Part shown: positions 34,603 through 43,483 of the stretch, one piece after another | Numbering within the stretch: position 1 is the first letter of the stretch | Layout of the letters: every line of letters starts with the position of its first letter | DNA from: Muribaculaceae bacterium | GTDB taxonomy: Bacteria; Bacteroidota; Bacteroidia; Bacteroidales; Muribaculaceae | Length of the DNA stretch: 52,362 bases | Direction: 5' to 3' | Assembly (NCBI GenBank): GCA_029061255.1 | Contig: JAIDSL010000142.1 | Location: 1-52,362, forward strand | Notes under the pieces: generated by a model | Seen by the model: only the letters and a program-made list of their open reading frames with translations | What the model was told of the DNA's origin: nothing | The model's database searches: none | Position numbers and translations under genes: made by a program

Positions 34603-36138
34603 TCAGAAACTGAAATCTCCGTGATAAGCCACTTGAAGCTGAGCCCCGAAATTATCACCACGAAGCGATCCTTTGTCGAAAGCCAACTTAACTCCCACCT
34701 CGAATCCCGGCAATTTCCCCGCAGGTTTCATACGCCCTTCTATCATAGCCGATGTAGAGTGAGATTTTTTAAAATCAGGCACCCATCCTGAGCCTCCAGC
34801 CTCCGCATACCCCACCATCAGGCGATAACTAATGCGGTCAGTCGGATTTCCCTCTATAGCTGCGTGGAATCCTCTTGCCCTATTGTGAAGATAACTTAGC
34901 ATTCCACTTCTGTTATAAATTGGGGCGACAAGGAAAGGGCTGCCTATGCCCATTCCATAATTCGTATAAGCACCGTAGAAATCATTGTTATAATAGTTGT
35001 CAGCCCCGGCTGCATGCCCTGTCATCGGACTTTCCGGATTATCATCCGGGTCATAGTGGATAGGGCCAGATTGATTGGTAAAGTCAAGATATTCCACCAC
35101 AGCTTTGGTCAAAATCCCACTCCTGGCAAAATCATACTGAAGTCCCCAAAGACCGTCCCAGCCATTCATCCTCCCGATGCCCGAGCCGTCTTCCCATGGC
35201 CACTCGAAATAAGCGCTGAGCTTGGAGTCATCATGAAATCTATAGACGGCTTTTAAATCCCATGAACCGAGATGAGAGCCCTCGTAGTATGCCTCTCCAC
35301 CTTCTTGTGGAAAGAATGCTTGAAACAGATCCTTAAACTTGAATCCACGTCTGACAGTATCCTTAAGTTTTCCTGCAGTATAGTTAAATGTCGTGCCTCC
35401 AAACATTGCAGCAGCCTGCATTCCGACTACGACATGAAAGTTTTTCTCTGGATTTGTGCGGAAATAGCATCTTTTATAGTTATAATATAGATTTAACGCT
35501 TCTGCTCCTGCATAATAGTTGAACTCTCGTCGTTTAAATCCGGAATCCATCATGCGTCCATACATTATCTCGCCATCTATCTGAACCCAGCCGTTTGTAA
35601 ATGGGATATCCTGAAAATCAAGAAATCCGGCTGCCACACCGGGAATAGGAGCAGCATTGTTACTTCGTGTCAGGTCTCCGCTCGACAATCGTCCATCTAC
35701 AATACCTGACTTAGAATTTTTCATACCAACAGTAAGATAGACCGCGCGATATTTCAACTCGCCAAAAAGCTGTGTAACCCGGAACGCATTCCTACCCACA
35801 GGATTTTGCCCCCACGTTGCTGATTCATCATCCCAGCGGGCGTAATCGGTCTTTGATCCGACACCCGCAAGATAGTCGAAACCAACACTCCAATTGAAAC
35901 GCTTCGACATATCAAGACGTTTCAGGATTCCCGCCTCCTGCCATATTCCCGAGCCTTCAACATATCGGCCCTCATTCCATGACCCGAGCATATATGGAGA
36001 AAGCGACTCTGAAGAAGCCTGAGCAGTCACAGAAGCATGATATTCCAATGGAACTCCCGCATATGCAACTATTGTGGAAACGACTCCCAACATCGAGACC
36101 AACAATTTTTTTAAGGTATTTCGACTATTCTTAATCAT
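34603..36138 (-). CDS. Wzi-family capsule assembly outer-membrane protein
   Basis: A predicted outer-membrane beta-barrel of the Wzi/capsule-assembly family, thought to anchor or organise surface polysaccharide. The start at 36138 gives a proper signal peptide (KKLLVSMLGVVSTIVAYA, 511 residues); a longer reading frame would extend into the TcdA gene. The body has many alternating strands and characteristic aromatic-rich segments (FEWPWEDGSGIGRMNGWDGLWG). The C-terminus ends in Phe (HGDFSF), as usual for barrels. It sits 23 bases after tcdA. Confidence 0.82.
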   Translation of the reverse strand: MIKNSRNTLKKLLVSMLGVVSTIVAYAGVPLEYHASVTAQASSESLSPYMLGSWNEGRYVEGSGIWQEAGILKRLDMSKRFNWSVGFDYLAGVGSKTDYARWDDESATWGQNPVGRNAFRVTQLFGELKYRAVYLTVGMKNSKSGIVDGRLSSGDLTRSNNAAPIPGVAAGFLDFQDIPFTNGWVQIDGEIMYGRMMDSGFKRREFNYYAGAEALNLYYNYKRCYFRTNPEKNFHVVVGMQAAAMFGGTTFNYTAGKLKDTVRRGFKFKDLFQAFFPQEGGEAYYEGSHLGSWDLKAVYRFHDDSKLSAYFEWPWEDGSGIGRMNGWDGLWGLQYDFARSGILTKAVVEYLDFTNQSGPIHYDPDDNPESPMTGHAAGADNYYNNDFYGAYTNYGMGIGSPFLVAPIYNRSGMLSYLHNRARGFHAAIEGNPTDRISYRLMVGYAEAGGSGWVPDFKKSHSTSAMIEGRMKPAGKLPGFEVGVKLAFDKGSLRGDNFGAQLQVAYHGDFSF

Positions 36139-36161
36139 TTTTTTGGCTATCTTTTTATCAA

Positions 36162-36890
36162 TTATCCACAGCTCGTGAGATCCCTTATTATCATTCCTGC
36201 TATAGTCATACCGAATATCGCAGTAATATGACAAAGACTCCCGTTGATGCTTGCTTTATAATCACATGTTTCTGTGGTGACACCCTTGTTTTCAAGCAAT
36301 TCTTCAGAATAGACGCATTGAAACTTTCTCGAAGGATATCTCTTATCTCTTTTAAACCTATTTCTTAGCGCCCTTGCAAGTGGACATCCCCTCACAGTCC
36401 AGAACTCCCCCACCCTCACTTTTGTAGGATCCATTTTCAAGGCAGCCCCCATGCTACTGAAAAACTTCTTACCGCTCGCCGTAGCATTGAGAATAAGCAG
36501 AGCCTTATCTTTAAGAGAATCAATAGCGTCCACTATGTAATCATATTCCGAAAGATCTATGGAAGAAGCTGTATCAGCATCATAGAAAAGAGTCAGCGTC
36601 TGCACTACTGCATCCGGATTTATCTCGAGAAGTCTGCGTTTGGCAGCCGTTGTCTTTGTCTCTCCGACAGTAGCGATAGTAGCAGGCATCTGACGGTTGA
36701 TATTAGTAATAGCCACTTTATCAGAATCAACAAGAGTAATATGACGCACACCTGTACGGACAAGGCACTCAGCAACCCAACTTCCGACTCCTCCAATGCC
36801 AAACACAATAACTTTAACGGCCGAGATTCTCTCCATAGCCTGCCTGCCCACCAAAAGAGCAGTTCGGTCAAAAGCTGAGCTTTCCATCAC
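36162..36890 (-). CDS. tcdA: tRNA threonylcarbamoyladenosine dehydratase (ThiF/E1-like)
   Basis: It cyclises t6A37 in ANN-decoding tRNAs to ct6A, using ATP. The E1-like Rossmann motif VIVFGIGGVGSWVAE lies near residue 29. TNINRQ and DAIDSLKDK are present, and the catalytic-region Cys is in RKFQCVYS. The length of 242 is normal. Its place inside a surface-polysaccharide operon is odd for a tRNA enzyme; it overlaps the upstream aminotransferase gene by 4 bases. Confidence 0.93.
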   Translation of the reverse strand: MMESSAFDRTALLVGRQAMERISAVKVIVFGIGGVGSWVAECLVRTGVRHITLVDSDKVAITNINRQMPATIATVGETKTTAAKRRLLEINPDAVVQTLTLFYDADTASSIDLSEYDYIVDAIDSLKDKALLILNATASGKKFFSSMGAALKMDPTKVRVGEFWTVRGCPLARALRNRFKRDKRYPSRKFQCVYSEELLENKGVTTETCDYKASINGSLCHITAIFGMTIAGMIIRDLTSCG

Positions 36891-38134
36891 AATATAAGAG
36901 ACTTTATTGCATTGATCACTCTGTCTGCATCATTGTCAGTGACATAAGGACCTGAAGGAAGACATATGCCTCGATGAAAAAGACTTTCTGACACTCCATT
37001 GCAATAGGATGGAAATCCTGAAAACACCGGTTGCCGATGCATCGGCTTCCATAGCGGACGAGTCTCTATTCCGAGTTTTGCCAGTCCAAGTCTCAGAGCC
37101 TCCACATTGGTGTTGGGCTCACAGTCGGTATGCACATCTGCCCCTTGCCCTGTCACGGCTCCGGCTCCACCCACTGTAGAAGTGACAGCAGAAGCATAGG
37201 CATCTTCTTCCCCCTTGATTCTTAGAGAATCTGCCAAAAGCGCAGTGGAGAGCCAGAAATTACTGTCAAATCGGCTGTCAGGATTGCAATGTATAGTTAT
37301 CCCCTCGACATTACCCAAGTTGTCTTTATAATACTGCTGGCGATGACGATGATGAGCTATATATTCCTCTGCCACATACATTTGTCCTCGCCCGATGCCT
37401 GCAGAAATATTGCTCATACGGTAATTATAGCCAATATCTTTATGTTGATAATAAGCATATCCGAGCCGGGCTTGGGTAGCAAAGTACATTATTTTTTTAG
37501 AGGCCTCCTCATCCGGACATACAAGAGCGCCACCACCGGATGTCGTAATCATCTTATTGCCATTGAACGAAAGCACTCCATACCTTCCGAAACATCCACA
37601 TTTTCTTCCATCATACTCTGAACCAAAAGCCTCGGCAGCATCCTCAAGCACCGGGATTTCCCATTTTTCAGCCACTTTCAGGATCTGCTCATACTTTGCC
37701 GGCATACCATAAAGGCACACCACCACAATTGCTTTCGGTTTTCTGCCCGTTTTTGCAATTCTGTCGGCAATAGCAATGTCAAGAAGGTCAGGATCCATAT
37801 TCCAGGTATCCTCTTCGGAATCGACCATCACAGGAATGGCCCCTACATATCTGACAGGATTGACAGATGCACTAAATGTCATCGACTGCACCATCACTTC
37901 ATCACCTTCTTTCACGCCGAGTCCAATGAGACCGAGATGTAATGCTGCTGTTCCGGAAGAGAGAGCCACCACCGGGAGTCCTGCTCCTAAAAATTTCTCA
38001 AGATCCTTTTCAAATCCTGTCACATTTGGGCCTAATGGCACCACCCATTCCCCTTCGAAAGCCTCAGTGATGAAGCTCATCTCATGGCCAGACATGCGGC
38101 ACATCCTAAGCAAAATCCTGTCGTTCATTGCCAT
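36887..38134 (-). CDS. DegT/DnrJ/EryC1/StrS sugar aminotransferase
   Basis: A PLP enzyme that aminates a keto-sugar nucleotide, probably the 4-position (PglE-like). The PLP lysine lies in FNGNKMITTSGGG, the substrate-binding stretch is DIGYNYRMSNISAGIG, and LSSGTAALHL is near residue 60. Residues ~300-330 hold an Ala/Gly/Thr-rich insertion (STVGGAGAVTGQGADVHTDCEPN) before the conserved RPLWKPMH, which lengthens the enzyme to 415. MAMN could start at 38134 or 38128. No 4,6-dehydratase partner is adjacent; rmlB product is one conceivable substrate. Confidence 0.9.
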   Translation of the reverse strand: MAMNDRILLRMCRMSGHEMSFITEAFEGEWVVPLGPNVTGFEKDLEKFLGAGLPVVALSSGTAALHLGLIGLGVKEGDEVMVQSMTFSASVNPVRYVGAIPVMVDSEEDTWNMDPDLLDIAIADRIAKTGRKPKAIVVVCLYGMPAKYEQILKVAEKWEIPVLEDAAEAFGSEYDGRKCGCFGRYGVLSFNGNKMITTSGGGALVCPDEEASKKIMYFATQARLGYAYYQHKDIGYNYRMSNISAGIGRGQMYVAEEYIAHHRHRQQYYKDNLGNVEGITIHCNPDSRFDSNFWLSTALLADSLRIKGEEDAYASAVTSTVGGAGAVTGQGADVHTDCEPNTNVEALRLGLAKLGIETRPLWKPMHRQPVFSGFPSYCNGVSESLFHRGICLPSGPYVTDNDADRVINAIKSLIL

Positions 38135-38164
38135 TTAATTGTAGACTTGGGGTTGATTCGGTGA

Positions 38165-38893
38165 TTAAAGTTGAGGGTTTCCTTTGGTCAGCGAAATCAG
38201 CATATCAAGGTGCTCCTTCTTCGATGGTTTTTGGGCTATCAAATTTTGATTGCTTGCCAGCCGATGCACATCGCTGCCGATGACATCGATAAAACCATTC
38301 TTGAGAAGCCATATGCTCTTCTTCCTTGAAGTTTCCCCATATCCACCTACAAGCGAGACATAATTGAGCTGCATCTTCACTCCTTTTTCTTTCAAGCGCC
38401 TGTATTCATTTTCATCCATATATGTATATCTCTCAGGATGGGCAAGGAGGGGATAATAGCCGGCCGACATAATTGAGTCAAGCATTCCGTCAAATCCCAT
38501 CGGAGCAGAGAAATAAGAAGTCTCTACAAGAAGATGATCGCCATTCTCTCCGATTGGCAAAAGATCACCCTCAGCCAAACGTTCCTCAAAAAGAGAATCA
38601 AGCATATTTTCGGATGCTAAACGCAGTTTCAGTTTGCCGTCCCAAGAATTTTTCAGTTCTTCAAAACGAGAAATAAGTTTATCCGTGGAGTTAGGATAAT
38701 CCTCCATGATATGAGGAGTAAGCCATAGCGTATCAACTCCTTTCTCATCAAAATGCTTAAGTACCTGTAACGACTCACTGAGAGTCTTTATTCCGTCGTC
38801 AACCCCGGGAAGCACATGTGAATGCCAATCCGTCAGACCGGAAAGAATCCCGCTTTCTTCGATTGAAGCGACTTTATCTTTAAAAAGCCACAT
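38165..38893 (-). CDS. PHP-type tyrosine-protein phosphatase (CpsB/YwqE-like)
   Basis: It dephosphorylates BY-kinases that control polysaccharide chain length and export. The PHP metal-site residues are visible in DWHSHVLPGVDDG near the N-terminus, TPHIMEDYPN, LAHPERYTYM and IGSDVHRL. The length of 242 is typical. The usual partner, a Wzc-type tyrosine kinase, is not in this window. It lies between the export lipoprotein and the aminotransferase genes. Confidence 0.9.
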   Translation of the reverse strand: MWLFKDKVASIEESGILSGLTDWHSHVLPGVDDGIKTLSESLQVLKHFDEKGVDTLWLTPHIMEDYPNSTDKLISRFEELKNSWDGKLKLRLASENMLDSLFEERLAEGDLLPIGENGDHLLVETSYFSAPMGFDGMLDSIMSAGYYPLLAHPERYTYMDENEYRRLKEKGVKMQLNYVSLVGGYGETSRKKSIWLLKNGFIDVIGSDVHRLASNQNLIAQKPSKKEHLDMLISLTKGNPQL

Positions 38894-38913
38894 ATGTGTA
38901 TCTTAACAGACAA

Positions 38914-39759
38914 TTATTTTTTAAAGAGAATTGCAGCAGAAGTGAGCAGTGAAGCCACAGAAAGCCAAAAACTTACATTTGTCACATTGTTGCCATTTGT
39001 AGTAGATTGGCGTTTTTTCATTTCATTTGGCTCTACATAGACTATATCGCCCTGCTTCAGATAGTAGACAGGAGAATTCACAAGCCCCTTGGCATCAGTG
39101 AGATCTACGACGTAAGCCTGCACCTTGTCTCCTTCTTTACGAAGCACCTTGACGTGCTTTCTGTCTCCTTGAATCGTAAGGTCTCTTGCAAGCGAAAGAG
39201 CCTCCATTATAGTCAAGACATCGACATTCATATCATATCTTCCAGGCTGAGAAACCTCTCCAAGCACCGAGACACCAACATTTAAAAATTCTACCGTGAC
39301 GATTGGATCTTTTATAAGTCCACGTCCCATTATTTCCCCTTTTATAAATGCAGCCAACTCGTTGCGTGTCATTCCTGCCACCTTGATCACCCCGAGCACG
39401 GGATAGTCGATTGTTCCTTCCGGAGACACAGTAAACCCGTTGATACCGTCGCTATATCCCACCGTATACTCCCTGTAATCATCAGTGCCGTTAAAACCAT
39501 TTTTTTGTGCTGATGTATTGGTGAATATTTGAAGGTTAAACATTTTTGCGAGAGCAGGATCTTTGCAAGTGACGATAATTGACAATTTGTCAAAAGGTTG
39601 AACCGTGATCTGTTTGGATTCAGCAGAAGCTATCTCAAAGATTTCAGCATCTTGTGCTCCCTGAAAATATGCAATATTCTTTGGAGCGCTGCAGCTTGCT
39701 GCCAGACATGCCAAGATGAGCACAAAAAGAGTGCTCTTAAAAGCAAATTTTATATTCAT
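38914..39759 (-). CDS. Wza-like polysaccharide export lipoprotein
   Basis: An outer-membrane lipoprotein of the polysaccharide export family. The start at 39759 yields a lipoprotein signal (MNIKFAFKSTLFVLILACLAASC, Cys23); longer in-frame starts run into the neighbouring gene. The polysaccharide-export domain (VQPFDKLSIIVTCKDPALAKMF, GTIDYPVLGVIKVAGMTRNE) is followed by an SLBB region (VSVLGEVSQPGRYDM). A C-terminal helix (FWLSVASLLTSAAILF) follows the KKRQSTTNGNN linker. The mature length suits the short Bacteroidota Wza type. Confidence 0.9.
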   Translation of the reverse strand: MNIKFAFKSTLFVLILACLAASCSAPKNIAYFQGAQDAEIFEIASAESKQITVQPFDKLSIIVTCKDPALAKMFNLQIFTNTSAQKNGFNGTDDYREYTVGYSDGINGFTVSPEGTIDYPVLGVIKVAGMTRNELAAFIKGEIMGRGLIKDPIVTVEFLNVGVSVLGEVSQPGRYDMNVDVLTIMEALSLARDLTIQGDRKHVKVLRKEGDKVQAYVVDLTDAKGLVNSPVYYLKQGDIVYVEPNEMKKRQSTTNGNNVTNVSFWLSVASLLTSAAILFKK

Positions 39760-39778
39760 TTGTTTTTCGTCAAATAGA

Positions 39779-40912
39779 TTAATCATAAAGAGAAGTATGC
39801 ATCTTTGCTTCTTTCTTCCGAATAGCACGTGTGATGAGAAGATTTCCGCAAAGCCATAACACGATATCGCCAACGAGCAACCATGTAGCCGACACATAAG
39901 GAGAGAGCGTGACATTGACAAGCATAAATACCACTGCAGAGAGCAAAATCGCGCAAAGTGATGCTCTTTGGTTTAGGCCTAAAGCAAGAAGTTTATGATG
40001 AATATGGCATTTGTCAGGCAAAAATGGATTCCTATGATGCCTGATGCGGTGGAAATACACACGAACCACATCAAAAACCGGTATAATCAAAGGAGAAAAA
40101 GCTAACACCACCTGATTGTAGTCGGTAGTGACATTAGGAGTCGTTATATTGGTCACATTCAATGCGATGAAGGCAAGGATCATGCCCACTGTAAGCGAAC
40201 CTGTATCTCCCATAAAAATTTTCTTGCGCTTCTTGGGATTTCCAAACACATTGTAGTAGAAGAATGGAACGAGAGTTCCAAGCTGTGCCCATACAAGCAG
40301 ACTCAACATCCATTCTTGTGCATTTGCAAGCACTATTCCATAGAAAATCAACGCTATTCCGCTTAGTCCGGAAGCCAAGCCATCTATTCCGTCAATAAGA
40401 TTAATAGCATTTACGATATAGACCACTATAAATCCTGAAATACACCACCCAAGCCATGACGGTAATTCATAAATCCACAACATACCTTCCATATTGCGGA
40501 TATATGCGCCTGAAGCACATATAAATATAGCTGCAAGTATCTGGCTTACAAATTTTGCCTTGTATCTTACTCCAATAAGGTCGTCGGCAATACCGACAAG
40601 AAACATCAACATCTCGGCACAAAGCAGATACATTATCGACTTGCCATAACCGGCAAAAACTTCAGATGAATCTGATACTCCAAAACTGATATTCACAGAG
40701 AGCACCAGGCAAATCGAGAAAATGATTGCCGGAAGAAAAGCAATGCCTCCAAGTCTTGGCACGACTCCCTTATGTATCTTTCTCTCATCGACTTCATCAA
40801 AGAGCTTTTTACTAAATGCGATGAGCAAAATTTGAGGTATAATGATTCCTGTAAGCAACAATGCCACACAGAAAACTGCTAAATCCGTATATATCCAAAA
40901 TGTTGATGCCAT
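39779..40912 (-). CDS. Undecaprenyl-phosphate glycosyl-1-phosphate transferase (WecA/MraY family)
   Basis: It starts polysaccharide synthesis by linking a HexNAc 1-phosphate to undecaprenyl phosphate. It is a 10-11 helix membrane protein. Catalytic-site motifs are GGIAFLPAI, GIADDLIGVRYKAK (Asp pair), NLIDGIDGLASG and the carbohydrate-recognition HIHHKLLALG. The start at 40912 (377 residues) fits a TAACTTTG promoter just upstream; the longer frame to 41008 would begin before that promoter. It is the first gene of the operon that runs to the small lipoprotein gene. Confidence 0.92.
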   Translation of the reverse strand: MASTFWIYTDLAVFCVALLLTGIIIPQILLIAFSKKLFDEVDERKIHKGVVPRLGGIAFLPAIIFSICLVLSVNISFGVSDSSEVFAGYGKSIMYLLCAEMLMFLVGIADDLIGVRYKAKFVSQILAAIFICASGAYIRNMEGMLWIYELPSWLGWCISGFIVVYIVNAINLIDGIDGLASGLSGIALIFYGIVLANAQEWMLSLLVWAQLGTLVPFFYYNVFGNPKKRKKIFMGDTGSLTVGMILAFIALNVTNITTPNVTTDYNQVVLAFSPLIIPVFDVVRVYFHRIRHHRNPFLPDKCHIHHKLLALGLNQRASLCAILLSAVVFMLVNVTLSPYVSATWLLVGDIVLWLCGNLLITRAIRKKEAKMHTSLYD

Positions 40913-40977
40913 TCGTATATCAGCTTTTTTAACCTGAGGAGTAAGTAAATTGCACGGCTGTCTCTTATGCAACAATG

Positions 40978-40985
40978 CAAAGTTA
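40978..40985 (-). promoter_or_regulatory. -7 element of the WecA-Wza operon
   Basis: Minus-strand TAACTTTG followed by GCATTG. It gives a leader of about 60 bases and sets the start of the export operon. Confidence 0.65.
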
Positions 40986-41082
40986 GTTAAAAAAATTAAC
41001 AACTGCAACTCTTATGGTAATAATATTTTTCACATAGGTTGCATCACAATACAAACCAATGAATGATATACCTATATTTCAA

Positions 41083-42177
41083 TCACTTGCGCAGTGAATC
41101 AAAATAATAGTCAAGAACGTCTTTTGCAGCCGTAAATGAGGATTGCTCATTGTTTAACACGCGTATTTCTTTCTGTTCCAAAAGTTCTTTAAGACCGGGT
41201 GTATGATAGAAACTGCTTCTAAGTTGCTCCTCGATGGTCTCAGTCATCCAATAGCGAGCCTGCTCGTTGCGCTTTCGCTCAAAATATCCGGTTTCCTCAA
41301 CATATTTGAAATAGCGGTCAATCATATCCCACACCTTGTCAATGTCATACCCGTAATATCCACTGTATGTCACCACCTCTGGCACCCATTTGCTTGGAGT
41401 AGGAGGGAAAAGCATAAGGGCCGTGCGAAACTGCTGGGCTGCGAGTTTACAACGGTCTACATTGTCACCGTCGCATTTGTTGATAGCAATGCCATCAGCC
41501 ATCTCCATGATGCCTCGTTTTATACCCTGAAGTTCGTCGCCGGTACCCGCCACTTGAATCAGCAGGAAGAAATCTACCATGGAATGTACAGCCGTCTCGC
41601 TCTGTCCAACCCCGACAGTCTCTACAAAGATACGGTCATAGCCGGCAGCTTCACATAATACGATTGTCTCGCGTGTCTTTCGTGCCACTCCACCAAGAGA
41701 GCCCCCGGAAGGTGAAGGACGAATGAAAGCATCTTTCTCGAGCGAAAGTTTCTCCATCCTTGTCTTGTCGCCGAGAATACTGCCACGGGTTCGTTCACTA
41801 CTTGGGTCTATGGCAAGCACTGCTAATTTATGGCCCTGGCGGATCACATATGTTCCAAACTCATCAATCGAAGTTGACTTTCCGGCACCAGGCACTCCGG
41901 TTATGCCTATTCTTCGGGAATTGCCGCTATATGGAAGGCACTTCTCAATCACTTCCTGAGCAATTGCCTGATGAGCCTCGGCTGTGCTTTCTATCAGGGT
42001 GACAGCACGCCCAAGAAGACTTACGTCCCCTTTGAGAATACCCTCCACATACTCTCCCGCTGTAAGGATCCTCTTTTTCTTCATTACCTTTCTATATGGA
42101 TTGACAGTCGGGTTGGAGGTCACTCCTGCGTTGACACGGAGTCCGGTATATTTTGCATCGTTTTCTGGATGTTCCAT
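41083..42177 (-). CDS. meaB: Methylmalonyl-CoA mutase-associated GTPase MeaB
   Basis: A G3E GTPase that loads and protects the B12-dependent methylmalonyl-CoA mutase. The Walker A motif GVPGAGKST lies near residue 96, AIDPSSERTRG and ETVGVGQSE form switch and G3 regions, and NKCDGDN supplies the base-recognition motif. The C-terminal dimerisation arm (TPGLKELLEQKE...) is present. Bacteroidales make propionate via this mutase, but the mutase genes are not here. It lies 24 bases after a DUF1573 gene on the same strand. Confidence 0.95.
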   Translation of the reverse strand: MEHPENDAKYTGLRVNAGVTSNPTVNPYRKVMKKKRILTAGEYVEGILKGDVSLLGRAVTLIESTAEAHQAIAQEVIEKCLPYSGNSRRIGITGVPGAGKSTSIDEFGTYVIRQGHKLAVLAIDPSSERTRGSILGDKTRMEKLSLEKDAFIRPSPSGGSLGGVARKTRETIVLCEAAGYDRIFVETVGVGQSETAVHSMVDFFLLIQVAGTGDELQGIKRGIMEMADGIAINKCDGDNVDRCKLAAQQFRTALMLFPPTPSKWVPEVVTYSGYYGYDIDKVWDMIDRYFKYVEETGYFERKRNEQARYWMTETIEEQLRSSFYHTPGLKELLEQKEIRVLNNEQSSFTAAKDVLDYYFDSLRK

Positions 42178-42201
42178 GGTTACTTCGATTGAAATATTAT
42201 G

Positions 42202-42960
42202 TTATTTGACACTTCCTACGACGGGAATGGAAAGAATAGTATCAGAGGTGGAAGCATTTATAATGTGTGCCTTGTATAGGATTTCTGTATCCGCAGCAGG
42301 AATGTTTCTGCCTTTGAGCATAAGCGTGAGAGTGGCGATGCCAAATGGCTCTATTGTGTCGGGAGCAAGTCCTGCCTCGAGAGCATCGGCGTCAGTCGAT
42401 GCGACGAGTGCCAATGGAGCGTCGCTGTCATTATAGAGACCCACAAATAGAGGGCGGGCCTCTGTTCTTGACACCTCGCCTGCACTCAACATCAATGTGC
42501 TCAGCCTCAAGACACCTGCCTTTTCAGGATATGCTTTGTCAAGGTTTCTCTTGCTTGGTATAACTGTGCCATTGAGCTTAATGGAATTTCCTATTCTTTC
42601 TTTACCGGTGAAGAATCTTGCTGTTTTTTGAAATTTTCCGGGTCGGTTTGTAGGGTCATACGATACAGTGACCTCAGTAGTGTCACCGGGCGCAAGTATT
42701 TCTTCAGAATATTCGGCAGCCGAGCATCCACAGCTTGTGCGGGCAGAAACAATGCAGGTTGAGTCCGGGGAAATGTTTACAGCCTTCACCTTACGAGTCA
42801 CCTTGCCATTCTCCTCCCTTATCACTCCAAAGTCAACCTTATCCGGTATAAACTGAAGGGATTTCTCTATTTGGGAATATGCCATAGGCGACAATGCCAA
42901 CAAGCAGACAACTGCAATTGCCTGCCATGGACGATTTACACATTTAAATAAACTTTTCAT
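42202..42960 (-). CDS. DUF1573 domain secreted protein (longer member)
   Basis: A signal peptide (IAVVCLLALSPMAYS) is followed by a DUF1573 Ig-like domain with the hallmark TSCGCSAAEYSEEILAPGD, then a second, more diverged beta domain from about residue 140. DUF1573 proteins are common in Bacteroidota with no established function. The gene starts by a 4-base overlap with the preceding short DUF1573 gene, pointing to a coupled pair. Confidence 0.88.
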   Translation of the reverse strand: MKSLFKCVNRPWQAIAVVCLLALSPMAYSQIEKSLQFIPDKVDFGVIREENGKVTRKVKAVNISPDSTCIVSARTSCGCSAAEYSEEILAPGDTTEVTVSYDPTNRPGKFQKTARFFTGKERIGNSIKLNGTVIPSKRNLDKAYPEKAGVLRLSTLMLSAGEVSRTEARPLFVGLYNDSDAPLALVASTDADALEAGLAPDTIEPFGIATLTLMLKGRNIPAADTEILYKAHIINASTSDTILSIPVVGSVK

Positions 42961-43352
42961 TCTACCACTTCCCCTTTAATCAGGAGTCGCGCCTTTCGCG
43001 GGCTCCCATTAGTAGTTACAGTGACTTTCTTAGAGAAGTGTCCTTTCGCCGCTGGTGCAAAAGTCACTTTCACCTTTCCGCCCTTACCCGGAGCTACGGG
43101 AGAATCATCATATTCAGGACGAGTACATCCGCAATCCGCCCTGGCATTAGTTATCACAAGATTCCGGTCTCCTTCATTAGTAAAGGAGAACTCATGGGAA
43201 ACTTTTCCACCTTTAAGGGACACTTTCCCGAAATCGTAGACAGTTTCCTTGAAAGATATCTTTGAGTCTTTCTTGTCGGCATAGGCCGGCAAAGTCAGTA
43301 AAAGCGCTGCCAAGATAGCAGTGACTTTAAGGATATTTCTGAGATGTTTCAT
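42957..43352 (-). CDS. DUF1573 domain secreted protein (short member)
   Basis: 131 residues with a signal peptide (ILKVTAILAALLLTLPAYA) and a single DUF1573 domain ending in ADCGCTRPEYDDSPVAPGKGG. It is the first gene of the DUF1573-DUF1573-meaB run. No clear minus-strand -7 element is seen in the gap before the tRNA. The conserved CGC could bind metal or form a disulfide, but that is a guess. Confidence 0.88.
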   Translation of the reverse strand: MKHLRNILKVTAILAALLLTLPAYADKKDSKISFKETVYDFGKVSLKGGKVSHEFSFTNEGDRNLVITNARADCGCTRPEYDDSPVAPGKGGKVKVTFAPAAKGHFSKKVTVTTNGSPRKARLLIKGEVVE

Positions 43353-43396
43353 ATTGAAATAACGAATGTAGAGGTGGAAATGTTATTATCCGAGTA

Positions 43397-43404
43397 TAAT
43401 TTTG
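43397..43404 (+). promoter_or_regulatory. Additional -7-like element upstream of tRNA-Pro
   Basis: TAATTTTG on the + strand, 50 bases before a better placed copy. It could be a second tRNA promoter or chance in AT-rich DNA. Confidence 0.35.
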
Positions 43405-43422
43405 AAAAAAAATGGGAAAATG

Positions 43423-43454
43423 TTTGGAGGATTCGGGAAAAAGAATTAATTTTG
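43423..43454 (+). promoter_or_regulatory. Promoter of tRNA-Pro (TTTG and TAATTTTG)
   Basis: TTTG at 43423-43426 and TAATTTTG at 43447-43454 are separated by 20 bases, matching the Bacteroidota -33/-7 arrangement. The tRNA begins 30 bases further on. Confidence 0.7.
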
Positions 43455-43483
43455 CAGTGCTAAAGGGAAATCCACTAAGCAAT

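Noticed and set aside
36138..36234. 32-residue N-terminal extension of the Wzi-family protein
   Set aside because: It would overlap tcdA and precede a good signal peptide; the start at 36138 is preferred.
39759..39921. 54-residue extension of the Wza-like lipoprotein
   Set aside because: It overlaps the WecA-like gene and would bury the lipoprotein signal.
40912..41008. Longer start of the WecA-like protein
   Set aside because: It begins upstream of the TAACTTTG promoter, and the added residues are not family-like.
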